A stretch of 64,000 nucleotides of DNA from contig NZ_JAFLRG010000001.1 in the NCBI RefSeq assembly GCF_017315725.1, forward strand, positions 3,906,001 to 3,970,000, in the 5' to 3' direction. The notes under the pieces are model-generated. The model had not been told where the DNA came from. It did no database searches and was given only the letters and a program-made list of their open reading frames with translations. Below, piece after piece: positions 18,192 through 27,149 of this stretch (position 1 is the stretch's first letter; every line of letters starts with the position of its first letter). The DNA comes from Trinickia acidisoli (GTDB lineage Bacteria; Pseudomonadota; Gammaproteobacteria; Burkholderiales; Burkholderiaceae). Position numbers and translations under genes: made by a program.

Positions 18192-19154
18192 TCACACACC
18201 TTGCATGCGGTTGCGGTTCAAGACCATGTAGCCGACCGTGAACAGCACGATCGACAGGAATAGCAGCACGGCGGCGGCGGAACCAAAGCCCACTTGCTGA
18301 AAATCGATCAGTTGTTCGCGCACGTAGATGGACATACTCTTGGTCGCGCTGCTGTTCGACGTCATCACGTAGATCAGATCGAAGACGCGCAACGCGTCCA
18401 GCGTGCGGAAGATCATCGCGACGAGCACGCCGGGCCAGATAAGCGGCAGCGTGACGCAGCGGAACACGCGGGTGCGCGGCACGCCGTCGATATGCGCCGC
18501 TTCGTAGCAATCGCGCGGTACCGTCTGCAAGGCCGCCAGCATCAGGAGGGCCATGAACGGCGTCGTCTTCCAGACGTCGACGAGCACGATCGTCGGAAAC
18601 ACGAGCCGAGCATCGGCCGTGAATGCGAGCGGCGTGTGGATGAGGCCCAACGATTGCAGCATCGCGTTGACGACACCGAATTGGTCGTTGAGCATCCAGC
18701 TCCAGATTTTCGCCGAGACGACGGTCGGAATCGCCCACGGCACGAGCACGGCGGCGCGCAACAGCGTTCGCAGGCGCGACGGCGCATCGAGCAGCAGCGC
18801 GACGACCAAGCCCGCCGCCGTCTCCAACGCAACCGAGACGAGCGCGAACGCGACGGTGTTCGCGACGGCATTCCACCATTCGGGATCGCGCAAGACGCCG
18901 GCCGGCCCGATATAGTTCGCGAGGCCTACGAAATGCCAATGCGAAAGGTCGGAGAGCTGCGCGTCGGTCAAGCTGAACCAGGCGGTGCGAACGAGCGGCC
19001 ACCCCGCGATCGCCGCGAGCGCGACGATGGCCGGCAGCATCATCAGCCACGCTTGACGGCGCCGTGCACGCGCCAGCGCGGAACCACGTGGGTTCGCTAC
19101 CGCTTCGTTCTCCGAATAGGTAGGAGTCCTAATCGTTAGGGTGTTGCTTCTCAC
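18192..19154 (-). CDS. Sugar ABC transporter permease (MalF/ThuF type)
   Basis: The 320 aa protein has an N-terminal cytoplasmic stretch (residues 1-34), about six membrane segments and the EAA loop around YEAAHIDGVPRTRVF. It is the second half of the permease pair. The neighbouring binding protein gene lies 107 bases upstream, across a gap that holds a hairpin, so expression of the membrane subunits is probably lower than that of the binding protein. The start at 19154 gives a normal length; later Met codons would cut into the first membrane segment region. Confidence 0.92.
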   Translation of the reverse strand: MRSNTLTIRTPTYSENEAVANPRGSALARARRRQAWLMMLPAIVALAAIAGWPLVRTAWFSLTDAQLSDLSHWHFVGLANYIGPAGVLRDPEWWNAVANTVAFALVSVALETAAGLVVALLLDAPSRLRTLLRAAVLVPWAIPTVVSAKIWSWMLNDQFGVVNAMLQSLGLIHTPLAFTADARLVFPTIVLVDVWKTTPFMALLMLAALQTVPRDCYEAAHIDGVPRTRVFRCVTLPLIWPGVLVAMIFRTLDALRVFDLIYVMTSNSSATKSMSIYVREQLIDFQQVGFGSAAAVLLFLSIVLFTVGYMVLNRNRMQGV

Positions 19155-19195
19155 GTCGACTGTCTCCGCTGTTTCCGCTTTTCCGCTGCTCCGCG

Positions 19196-19226
19196 CGGCG
19201 GCTCGCTATGACGCCGCGAGTCGCCG
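19196..19226 (-). other. Intercistronic hairpin between binding protein and permease genes
   Basis: CGGCGGCTCGC (19196-19206) and GCGAGTCGCCG (19216-19226) form an 11-position stem with one imperfect pair and a 9-base loop. Stem-loops at this place in sugar ABC operons often protect the upstream message and reduce read-through, giving an excess of binding protein. That role is inferred from position. Confidence 0.45.
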
Positions 19227-19261
19227 CTTCTCGCCCGCTCGGTCCGCCTGCGAACCGCAGC

Positions 19262-20530
19262 TCAATGCCAGTTGCCGCTCGGCGCGATTCGCTGCAGCGA
19301 GGCCGCCAGCCGCGTCAGTGCGTCCGATGCGCTAGCCGTTCCGGACAGCACGTCGTGCGCCGCATTCCAAAACTGATTGCTGACCTGGTTGTACTTCGTA
19401 CCGGCGACGGTCGACGGCCTGGCGACGGCGCTGCTGAAGGTGGGCAGCATGTCGGCCATGAACGGATTGGCCTTGAGCACGTCCTTGTCTTTGTAGAGCG
19501 CGGGGATTGTCGGGTTGAACGAGTCTTCGACGGCGCGCTGCTTCTCGACTTCGGCGCTCGACAGATAGAGCACGAGGTCGGCCGCGAGCTTCGGATTGGG
19601 CGAGTAGCGCGAGACGGCGAGATGCCATCCGCCGAGCGTCGCGGCGGGGTGGCCGTTGATGCCGCCCTTGGGCAGCGGCGCGACGCCGATCTCGCCTTTG
19701 ACGGGGCTGCCGTCCTTGTTCGCGATCGACCAGACGTACGGCCAATTGCGCATGAACACCGCGTTGCCGGACTGGAATACGCCGCGCGCTTCCTCTTCGC
19801 CGTAATTCAGAACCGCTTTCGGCGTGATCGTGCCGACCCACTTCGAGGCAGTTTCGAGCGCCTTGGCGGCGGCCGGGTTGTCGATCGTCACACGCCCTTG
19901 CGCGTCGATGACGTTGCCGCCGTTGTAGCTGCTGACCCATTCGAGCGCGTCGCAGGTCAACCCTTCGTAGGCGCGGCCCTGCCAGACGTAACCCCACATC
20001 TTTTCGTTGCCGGCCGCGCGTTCCGCGTCTTGAATCTTGCGCGCGGTGGCGCCGAGTTCTTCCCACGTGGTCGGCACTCTCATGTGGTACTTCGCGAGCA
20101 GGTCCTTGCGATAGTAGAGCATGCCCGTGTCGATGTACCAGGGCACGGCAACGAGTTTGCCGTTGACCGTATCGTTGGCGATCGCGCTCGGGAAGTAGTC
20201 GGCGATCCTGTCTTTCAGATACGGCTTCAAGTCGACCAGTTGATTGGCCAAGATGCCGGGCCAAACAGTGTCGATCTGCATGACGTCGAGCTTGTCCGAG
20301 CCGCTGCTCAGCAATTGCTCGTAGAGCGCAAGCGCCTCGCTCGAATTGTTCGGCATGCTGACGAATTCGACTTGGTTGCCGGTTTTTTGCGCCCACGCCT
20401 TCGCGGCCGCCTCGCAACTGCTTTGGTCGATGCCGGCCGAGCCGCAAACGAGCCGCAAGGTCGCCGCACCGGCGCTGCCGGCGGCGAGCATCAAGGCGAT
20501 GACTGCCACGCCTGCCCTCAACTTGAACAT
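19262..20530 (-). CDS. Extracellular sugar-binding protein of the ABC transporter (ThuE-like)
   Basis: The 422 aa protein has a clear Sec signal peptide (MFKLRAGVAVIALMLAAGSAGA, cleavage probably after AGA). The mature family 1 solute-binding fold starts TLRLVCGSAG and includes DVMQIDTVWPG and YLDKD-type lobe contacts. It catches the sugar in the periplasm and delivers it to the MalF/MalG-type permeases. It is the first gene of the transport operon. The 213-base gap upstream separates it from the histidine kinase gene on the same strand, so either an own promoter or read-through from the kinase operon is possible. Confidence 0.92.
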   Translation of the reverse strand: MFKLRAGVAVIALMLAAGSAGAATLRLVCGSAGIDQSSCEAAAKAWAQKTGNQVEFVSMPNNSSEALALYEQLLSSGSDKLDVMQIDTVWPGILANQLVDLKPYLKDRIADYFPSAIANDTVNGKLVAVPWYIDTGMLYYRKDLLAKYHMRVPTTWEELGATARKIQDAERAAGNEKMWGYVWQGRAYEGLTCDALEWVSSYNGGNVIDAQGRVTIDNPAAAKALETASKWVGTITPKAVLNYGEEEARGVFQSGNAVFMRNWPYVWSIANKDGSPVKGEIGVAPLPKGGINGHPAATLGGWHLAVSRYSPNPKLAADLVLYLSSAEVEKQRAVEDSFNPTIPALYKDKDVLKANPFMADMLPTFSSAVARPSTVAGTKYNQVSNQFWNAAHDVLSGTASASDALTRLAASLQRIAPSGNWH

Positions 20531-20743
20531 CGAGTGTCTCCTGGTGTGTTTGTGTAGGTATGGGCTGCGGCGCGGTGACAGGTCCGCGCCGCCGGCTGCC
20601 GGGCGCTCAACGTTCGCAGCGCCCCTTCGCCGTCATGCGTATGAAACACGAGCCGCGTTAATCGAAGATTGCGGAATTGGGGCGCGCCATTAACAATCGA
20701 AACAATCGAAGCAATCGCGCGAAGGCCACGACGCCCGCGCGGC

Positions 20744-23341
20744 TCAGTGCAGCAGCGCGGCGAGCGTGGCGAGATCGAAGGGCTTGGGAACGAAAGGCAG
20801 GTCGGGCTGCCAATCGGGATGGCCTTGATGCGCTTCGGGCGGCAGGCCCGAGGTCAAGGCGATGCGCTGCGCGGGCCAGCGCTGGGTAACTTGCACCGCC
20901 AGCTCGATGCCGCTGCCGCTCGCGCCGAGCGAGATGTCGGAGAGCACGAGCGTCACGAGGCCGTTCGCATCGAGCCAAGCGAGTGCATCGGTCACGCTCG
21001 CGACCGCATGCGCCTGCGCACCGAGCGCGGCGAACTGAGTCAACGCCGTTTCGCGGACTTCCGGATCGTCTTCGACAACGAGCACGCGCGCGCCTGCGCG
21101 CATAGGGAGAGGACCACCGCTCGCTGGCGCATGGGCCTCGATTCGCTCGGCCCGCGCCGGTTGCGCCTCGCTCGCGGGCAGCCATAGCTCGACCGTCGTC
21201 CCCCCGCCGACCGCGCTTTGGATGCGCAAGTCACCGCCGCTTTGGCGTACGAAACCGTAGACACTGCTCAACCCGAGTCCGCTGCCCTCGCCGGCGGCTT
21301 TGGTCGTGAAGAACGGTTCGACCACCTTGTCGAGCAACATCGGCGCGATGCCGCATCCGGTATCGGCAACGCTTAGGACTACTGAACGTCGTGCCGCCAT
21401 TGCGGGCAACGGCTCGCCGTGACGCACCGACAGCGTGAGCTTGCCGCCGTCCGGCATCGCCGCCACGCTGTTCAGCGTCAAATTCAAGATCGCGTTCTCG
21501 AGTTGGCCACGATCGACCTCGACCCAGCACGCCGCCGCGGACGGCGCGAGCGCAACCTCCGTGCGCAGCCCCGCCGAATATTCGACGAGGTCGAGCATTT
21601 CCGCGAGCATGGTATCGACCGCGATCCGTTCCGCCTGTAGTGGCTGGCGACGCGCAAAAGCCAGCAAGCGGCGCGTGAGGCGCGACGCGCGTTCTGCTGC
21701 GCGGCTCGCGCGGCCGGCCATCGCATGCTCGTCGTCACGACCGGCTAGCCGCGGCAGCAGCAGTTCGAGATTGCCGAGAATGGCGACGAGAAAGTTGTTG
21801 AAGTCGTGCGCAACACCGCCCGTCAGTTGGCCGAGCACGTCCATCTTCTGCGCATGCATCAATTCGGCTTCCACGGCGCGACGGCTCGTCAAATCGCGGC
21901 AGACAGCCACCCAGCCACCATCGGGCAACGGCTGGCAATGAAACTCGAGGATGCGCCGATCTCTGATGTGAAGTTCCGCGGAAGCGGCGATGCGCACACC
22001 GTCGGCGCTATGCGTCGCCGTCTGACGCGACACTTGACGCCAGCGCGCGGGCGGCGCGATCGCGCGACGCAGTTCCGCCAGCGTCATCCCCCTCGAAAGC
22101 GTGGCGGGCGAACATCCGAGCAGCGTCGCGAAGGTCGGATTCCAGGCGATGAGGCAGCCGCGCGCATCGTGAACGGAAACGCCGTCGTTCATCGTGTTGA
22201 ACACCGACTCCTGCAAGCGGCGCTGTGCCTCGAGGCCTTGTGTCAGCCGCTCGTTCTCGTGCAGATTCGTGCGGAACACTTCGAAGGCGCGCGCGAGTTC
22301 GCCGATTTCATCGGGGCGGTGCGTCGACGGGATTTGTCCCGACGCATCGCCCGCCGCGAGCCGCGCCATCACGCGCGTCATCGCCTGCAATTTGCGCAGG
22401 ATGCGATTGACGTAGGCGACGCCTGCTAGCGCAACGGCCACGCCCGCGAACGCGAGCAACAAGAGGCCCGACTGGCTCGAGAGCGCGACGCGGCGAACCT
22501 TCTCGCTGCGCTCATGCGCGATTTGCCGCAAGCGTTCGACGTAGCGCGCCGACTTGCCGCTCAGATGATCGGCGTGTCCACGCAGCAACGTGACGAGGTA
22601 GTTGGTCTGCGCCTCGCTCGCAAGAAATTCGCGGCGCACGTCGAAGACGCTGCGTGCGCCGCCGTCGAGCCGTTGCAGCGCGGCGGCGAGCTCGGGCTCC
22701 CGCTTGTCTTCGCCGCGCGCATGCACTTGCAGCCAGAGTGCTTCGTTGTCGCTCTCGGCGCTGCCGAGCTCGGCCGCATCGGCCGCTTGCAGCGCGCCGG
22801 TCGTACGCGCCCAGACTTCGATCAACGTGGGCGCGCCTTGCGCAACGATCTGCTTGCGGCGCGCGATGCTGTCGCCGATGCGATCCGCGACGGTGCGCAA
22901 GTTCGCTAGCTCGTCGGCAAGCTGACGCTGGCGGCCCGACACCACGAGCAAGCGCGGCAGGTCTTCGTCGATCGCATCGAGATCGTCGAGCACCTCGAGA
23001 TCGGCGCCCGATTTGCCGCGCGGGTCCGGCGCCAACCGCCGAATGTCGGCGAGGAGCCCCCGCAACAAATCGGTGTCGCCGCGCAGCAGGTCGGGCGATG
23101 CCGTCATCGTCGTGCTGGGTGCGACCGCCGCGAGTTGCGCTACCTTGTCCGACAATTCGAGCGCGCGCGCGATTTCGGGGACGACGTTGGCCTCGTATTC
23201 GTCGAGCGCACGCTGGTTCGCCTGCATGCCGAGCACGCCGACGATGACGACGGCCAACGTGATCGCGAACAGCAGCAGGAACGTGGCGACGAGCTTGGCG
23301 CGCACGCTCGGCGGCGCGAGCTGGGCCAGGGGCGGGCGCAT
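20744..23341 (-). CDS. Hybrid sensor histidine kinase with PAS and receiver domains
   Basis: The 865 aa layout is: membrane segment 19-40, a long helical periplasmic domain to about 290, membrane segment 292-312, HAMP to about 370, PAS about 375-490, a dimerisation box GGVAHDFNNF with phospho-accepting His512, an ATPase domain with N624, DTGCG (660-664) and GSGLGLSS, and a C-terminal receiver with phospho-accepting Asp802 and KPFD. The helical sensor resembles TorS/NarX-like ligand domains. The stop/start gap to the response regulator is four bases, so they are one unit. The signal is unknown; lying just upstream of a sugar operon makes control of that operon plausible. Confidence 0.93.
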   Translation of the reverse strand: MRPPLAQLAPPSVRAKLVATFLLLFAITLAVVIVGVLGMQANQRALDEYEANVVPEIARALELSDKVAQLAAVAPSTTMTASPDLLRGDTDLLRGLLADIRRLAPDPRGKSGADLEVLDDLDAIDEDLPRLLVVSGRQRQLADELANLRTVADRIGDSIARRKQIVAQGAPTLIEVWARTTGALQAADAAELGSAESDNEALWLQVHARGEDKREPELAAALQRLDGGARSVFDVRREFLASEAQTNYLVTLLRGHADHLSGKSARYVERLRQIAHERSEKVRRVALSSQSGLLLLAFAGVAVALAGVAYVNRILRKLQAMTRVMARLAAGDASGQIPSTHRPDEIGELARAFEVFRTNLHENERLTQGLEAQRRLQESVFNTMNDGVSVHDARGCLIAWNPTFATLLGCSPATLSRGMTLAELRRAIAPPARWRQVSRQTATHSADGVRIAASAELHIRDRRILEFHCQPLPDGGWVAVCRDLTSRRAVEAELMHAQKMDVLGQLTGGVAHDFNNFLVAILGNLELLLPRLAGRDDEHAMAGRASRAAERASRLTRRLLAFARRQPLQAERIAVDTMLAEMLDLVEYSAGLRTEVALAPSAAACWVEVDRGQLENAILNLTLNSVAAMPDGGKLTLSVRHGEPLPAMAARRSVVLSVADTGCGIAPMLLDKVVEPFFTTKAAGEGSGLGLSSVYGFVRQSGGDLRIQSAVGGGTTVELWLPASEAQPARAERIEAHAPASGGPLPMRAGARVLVVEDDPEVRETALTQFAALGAQAHAVASVTDALAWLDANGLVTLVLSDISLGASGSGIELAVQVTQRWPAQRIALTSGLPPEAHQGHPDWQPDLPFVPKPFDLATLAALLH

Positions 23342-23345
23342 TGCC

Positions 23346-24071
23346 TCAGAGCCTCACGACTTGCGCACTGAAAAGATACCCGGCGCCGCGCTGCGTGCGG
23401 ATGTACTGCGGCTGCGCGGGATTCGGCTCGATCTTGCGTCGCAGCCGCAGAATCAGGACGTCGATCGTGCGATCGTAGACGTCGATATCGATGCCGCGCG
23501 TGTGTTCGAGCAGTTGGTCTCGCGACCAAACGCGCGAGGGCTGCTGGATCATCGCCGAGAGCAGCGCGAACTCGCCCTGCGTCAACGCACATGGGTCGCC
23601 GTTGTGCGTGAGCGTGCGCGAGGCGAGGTCGAGCAGCCAGCCGTCGAAGCCGAAGCGCGGCCCGCCGGATGCCCCGTTTGCCATGCGCGGCATCGACAAT
23701 TCCGTGGTGCGCCGCAATTGCGCGCGCACGCGCGCGAGCAGCTCGCGCCCCGAGAACGGCTTCGTCACGAAATCGTCCGCGGCCGTTTCGAGGCCGAGCA
23801 CGCGGTCGGTTTCGTCGCCGAGGCCGCTCATCATGATGATCGGCACGCTCGATCGACGGCGCAACTCGCGCGCGACAGTCAAGCCGTCTTCGCCGCGCAG
23901 CTTCAGGTCGAGAATCACGAGCGCATGCGGCGCTGCCGCTAAGCAAGCCTGCATGCGCGCCGCCGTGTCGACCGTCGATACGTCGAATCCCGCTTCTTCG
24001 AGCACTTTGTGCAACCACTCGCGCACTTGCGGATCATCGTCCAAGACCAAGATTCGATGTTTGTCTGTCAT
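23346..24071 (-). CDS. OmpR/PhoB-family response regulator
   Basis: The 241 aa protein has a receiver domain with acidic pocket DDD (11-13), phosphorylation site Asp55 (VILDLKLRG) and the conserved Lys of TKPFS. It is followed by a winged-helix DNA-binding domain (about 140-235; RDQLLEHTRGIDIDVYDRT, YIRTQRGAGYLF). It is the partner of the hybrid kinase encoded next to it. Expression probably starts in the 673-base gap shared with norB, in which a 10-base tandem repeat lies 80 bases before its start. Confidence 0.94.
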   Translation of the reverse strand: MTDKHRILVLDDDPQVREWLHKVLEEAGFDVSTVDTAARMQACLAAAPHALVILDLKLRGEDGLTVARELRRRSSVPIIMMSGLGDETDRVLGLETAADDFVTKPFSGRELLARVRAQLRRTTELSMPRMANGASGGPRFGFDGWLLDLASRTLTHNGDPCALTQGEFALLSAMIQQPSRVWSRDQLLEHTRGIDIDVYDRTIDVLILRLRRKIEPNPAQPQYIRTQRGAGYLFSAQVVRL

Positions 24072-24150
24072 GCCTAGCCTCCTCGATGCCGGGCGCGGCC
24101 AGCGCGCGCCGGTTCCGCGGACGGCGCGCTTTGCGCCGCTCCGCGTGTCC

Positions 24151-24190
24151 CTGCTTATCCCTGCTTATCCCTGCTTATCCCTGCTTATCC
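24151..24190. repeat. Perfect tandem repeat, four copies of a 10-base unit
   Basis: CTGCTTATCC is repeated four times without change at 24151-24190, and TCC precedes it as a partial unit. The 10-base period is close to one DNA helical turn, so a protein could contact each copy on the same face. It lies 80 bases upstream of the response regulator start, on the transcript-initiating side. Confidence 0.9.
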
Positions 24191-24547
24191 CTCTTGCGAG
24201 CGCGATTATTAATGCGGGCGCGGCGTCGAGGCAATAGCCGGGCGAGCACGAGTGAACGAGCGACACGGGCGAATGGCCGCTTGGAGGCACGCGGCGCTTG
24301 GCTTCACAGGGTTTGTACCAGGCTGCGGTTTGTCTCGATGCCGCGGGACTGGGGGTTGCTTGACGACTTGCGAAGAGATGATCGGCGTGTATCGGTGGGA
24401 AAGTTATTGGCGATGGCTTGATTTACGTCAGCCGAAGATGTGTCCACGGCTGCAAAAATGCCAGGATCTCCTTCCCGTCGGTCCGCTCTCACGCAACATG
24501 CCTCCCACGCACTGCGGCCAAATAGCGCAAGTGCAGCCCGAATGCCT

Positions 24548-24576
24548 TTAAACATCGATACTTTATCGATGTTTAA
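24548..24576. promoter_or_regulatory. 29-base perfect palindrome upstream of norB
   Basis: Arms of 13 bases (TTAAACATCGATA and its exact complement) flank a CTT spacer, centred at 24562, about 180 bases before the norB start. This size and perfection suits a dimeric repressor or activator. NsrR, Dnr or NorR are natural candidates because norB follows. It does not match the classic FNR box or the NorR GT-N7-AC core, so the binding protein is unknown. Confidence 0.7.
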
Positions 24577-24651
24577 CATGATCTAACCGCCTCTTCCCGC
24601 ATCCTCTCACCTTTACATAGGTCAATGATCGAACTTATGATGCCTATTAAT

Positions 24652-24668
24652 ATGCATTCTTAATGAAT
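24652..24668. promoter_or_regulatory. Candidate NsrR operator in the norB promoter
   Basis: ATGCATT-CTT-AATGAAT (24652-24668) is an inverted repeat matching at six of seven positions. It resembles the ATGCATTT/AAATGCAT type of NsrR operator known from other proteobacteria. It lies about 80 bases before norB, where a repressor would block initiation. An nsrR gene is present at 41813. The same CTT spacer occurs in the longer palindrome 90 bases upstream. Confidence 0.5.
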
Positions 24669-24744
24669 GTTTAAGCCGCTGTAAGCCGGCTGCCGCGTAG
24701 ACCTCGACGACCGGCGCGCCCTTCACCCCTCTAGGAGAGAGGAT

Positions 24745-27060
24745 ATGCAATCGACACAACGCTTATGGAGATGGCTGGGGCTAGTCTGCCTGCTATCGTT
24801 CGCCGCTTTACTGTGGCTCGGCAAAGAAATCTATCTGGCCGCCCCGCCCATTCCGAGCGCTGTCGTCAGCGACAGCGGTCAAGTGCTGTTCACCGGCGCG
24901 CAAATCAAGCGCGGCCAGCAAGTATGGCTCGCCGCCGGCGGCCAACAACTCGGTACGGTATGGGGTCACGGCAGCTACGTGGCACCGGACTGGTCGGCCG
25001 ATTGGCTGCACCGCGAGGCAACGCGGCTGCGCGAAATCTGGGCGCAGCAGCAATTTAGCAAACCCTACGCAGCGCTCACGCCCGATCAACAAGGCATGCT
25101 CGACGCCCGCCTCAAGCGCGAAATGCGCGCGAATCGCTACGACGCGTCGACGGGCCGCATCACGATGACGAACGAGCGCACGACCGCCGCGCGCGAGGTG
25201 GCCGCGCATTACGAAGCGTTGTTCGGCACCGATCACTCGCTCGATACGTTGCGCGATCAGTACGCGATGAATGCCGGTTCCGTTAGGAGTGCTGACGATC
25301 GCACCGCGCTCGCGTCGTTCTTCTTCTGGTCGGCGTGGTCGGCCACGACCGATCGTCCCGGCCAAACGGGCATCACGTATACGAACAACTGGCCGCACGA
25401 GCCGCTCGTCGACAACAATCCGACCGTCGCCAACGGCATGTGGTCGATCGTGAGCGTCATCCTGCTGCTGGCCGGTATCGCCGGCATGATCTGGTATCAC
25501 GCCTCGCACGACGACGGCGGGCATCATGTCGCCGCCCCCGCCGCCGATCCGCTGTTCAACGTGACGCCGACGCCATCGATGAAGGCGACGAAGAAGTACT
25601 TCTACGTCGTCATCGGCCTGCTGCTGGTGCAAGTCGGGATGGGCGCGATCACCGCGCACTATGCCGTCGAAGGTCACAGCTTTTTCGGCCTGCCGCTTGC
25701 GCAAGTGCTGCCGTGGGTCGTGAGCCGGACGATTCATACGCAGTTCGGCGTGCTCTGGATCGCGACGGCATGGCTCGCCACCGGGCTCTATATCTCGCCG
25801 CTTCTATCCGGCTACGAGCCCAAGCTGCAAAAGCTCGGCGTCAACGTGCTCTTCTATGCGCTGCTGTTCATCGTGGTCGGCTCGACCGTCTGCGGCTGGC
25901 TCGGCACGCTCCAGCATCGCGGCACGCATTTCGCCTTCTGGATCGGCAATCAAGGCCTCGCCTATACGAGTATGGGCCGCGTCTGGCAGATTCTGCTGTT
26001 CATCGGCCTGCTGTTCTGGTTGCTCTTGATGGGCCGCGCGCTGATGCCGGCGCTCAAGAATCGCGAAACGAACGGGCGTGGCCTCATCGGCATGGTGTTC
26101 CTGTCCGCCGCCTGCATCGGCGCGTTCTATTCGACCTCGCTCGCGTGGGGCCAGAATACGCACTACTCGATGATCGAGTACTGGAGATGGTGGCTCGTGC
26201 ACCTGTGGGTCGAAGGCTTCTTCGAAGTGTTCGCCACCGCCGTCATCGCCCTGATCTTCTCGCGCCTCGGCCTGATCCGCATCGAAACGGCAAACCGCGC
26301 CATCGTGCTCGAAACGATCGTGTTCCTATTCGGCGGCATTCTCGGCACGCTGCACCATCTTTACTTCACGGGCGCATCGACGGCCGTGATTGCGGTAGGC
26401 GCCGTGTTCTCGGCCTTCGAAGTCGTGCCGCTCGCGCTGATCGGGCTCGAAGGCTGGCAAACCTATCGCAAGACGAAGGCCGCCCCGTGGGTTCAAACGT
26501 ACAAATGGGCAATTCTCTGTTTCGTCGCCGTCGGCGTGTGGAATACCGTCGGTGCCGGCCTGCTCGGCTTCTCGATCAATCCGCCGATCTCGCTCTACTA
26601 CGTGCAAGGGCTCAACATGACGCCCGCGCACGGCCACGCCGCGCTCTTCGGCGTGTACGGCATGCTCGGCATCGGGCTCATGCTGTTCTGCCTGCGCGGC
26701 CTTTCCCCACGTGAAGCCTGGGACGACGATCTGCTCAAGCCCGCGTTCTGGATGCTCAACATCGGCTTGTTCATGATGGTCTTCTTCTCGATCCTGCCGT
26801 CGGGCATCTACGAAGCCTGGGCCAGCGTCAGCAAGGGGCTGTGGTATGCGCGCTCGCCCGAGATCGTGCATGCGCCGATCATGCAAGCGCTCGTGTGGGT
26901 TCGCGTGCCAGGGGATCTCGTATTTGCGGGCGGCGTGCTCTATCTGGGCTGGTTCGCGTTGCGGCTGTTGCGCCGCGTCGAGCCCGCGCGCCCCGCACAT
27001 GCGCCCGTCGAATCCCCAGCGCAGCGGAGCGCCGCTCGGATCGCAGCGCCACGCGTCTGA
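24745..27060 (+). CDS. norB: Quinol-dependent nitric oxide reductase (qNor)
   Basis: This 771 aa inner-membrane enzyme reduces two NO to N2O with electrons from quinol. The N-terminal part (residues about 30-240, including TGAQIKRGQQVWLAAGG) is the fused cytochrome-c-like domain without haem that marks the single-subunit qNor form. The rest carries about twelve further membrane helices with the conserved His ligands (HTQFGVLW, HLWVEGFFEVFATA, GTLHHLYFTG, HGHAALFGVYG). The ATG at 24745 follows GGAGAGAGGAT. No norC is present, consistent with qNor. The promoter contains NsrR-like palindromes, and the genes downstream form a small NO/iron-sulfur set. Confidence 0.96.
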   Translation: MQSTQRLWRWLGLVCLLSFAALLWLGKEIYLAAPPIPSAVVSDSGQVLFTGAQIKRGQQVWLAAGGQQLGTVWGHGSYVAPDWSADWLHREATRLREIWAQQQFSKPYAALTPDQQGMLDARLKREMRANRYDASTGRITMTNERTTAAREVAAHYEALFGTDHSLDTLRDQYAMNAGSVRSADDRTALASFFFWSAWSATTDRPGQTGITYTNNWPHEPLVDNNPTVANGMWSIVSVILLLAGIAGMIWYHASHDDGGHHVAAPAADPLFNVTPTPSMKATKKYFYVVIGLLLVQVGMGAITAHYAVEGHSFFGLPLAQVLPWVVSRTIHTQFGVLWIATAWLATGLYISPLLSGYEPKLQKLGVNVLFYALLFIVVGSTVCGWLGTLQHRGTHFAFWIGNQGLAYTSMGRVWQILLFIGLLFWLLLMGRALMPALKNRETNGRGLIGMVFLSAACIGAFYSTSLAWGQNTHYSMIEYWRWWLVHLWVEGFFEVFATAVIALIFSRLGLIRIETANRAIVLETIVFLFGGILGTLHHLYFTGASTAVIAVGAVFSAFEVVPLALIGLEGWQTYRKTKAAPWVQTYKWAILCFVAVGVWNTVGAGLLGFSINPPISLYYVQGLNMTPAHGHAALFGVYGMLGIGLMLFCLRGLSPREAWDDDLLKPAFWMLNIGLFMMVFFSILPSGIYEAWASVSKGLWYARSPEIVHAPIMQALVWVRVPGDLVFAGGVLYLGWFALRLLRRVEPARPAHAPVESPAQRSAARIAAPRV

Positions 27061-27086
27061 CATGACGAACGCACTCGCTTGATGCC

Positions 27087-27122
27087 ATGCGACGGCCCTG
27101 CGCTCGTAGCAGGCCGTCGCAT
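27087..27122 (+). terminator. Strong hairpin after norB
   Basis: ATGCGACGGCC(C)TGC at 27087-27101 pairs with the complementary arm at 27109-27122. The stem is 14 base pairs with one bulged C and a seven-base loop. No T-run follows, so it is probably a partial terminator or an mRNA-end stabiliser between norB and the DUF59 gene. Confidence 0.5.
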
Positions 27123-27149
27123 CCCACAGCATCGCCACGGAGAATTGCT

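Larger units (their letters stand above)
24072..24744. other. Regulatory gap between the response regulator and norB
   Basis: This 673-base stretch separates divergent genes and has no convincing coding frame. It holds a four-copy 10-base tandem repeat near the regulator gene, a long perfect palindrome, and a second NsrR-like inverted repeat near norB. These are listed separately. A weaker FNR-like sequence TTGAT-TTAC-GTCAG (8 of 10 consensus positions) lies at 24418-24431, about 320 bases before norB. Base composition drops sharply in AT-rich blocks from 24540 to 24680, as expected for a promoter. Confidence 0.6.

Noticed and set aside
24151..24190. Tandem 10-base units considered as a CRISPR or CRISPR remnant
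   Set aside because: The units are contiguous with no spacers, are far too short, and no cas gene is present.
25335..26714. A 459-codon plus-strand frame inside norB
   Set aside because: Same strand but shifted frame, Arg-rich, no start signal; norB is complete in the correct frame.
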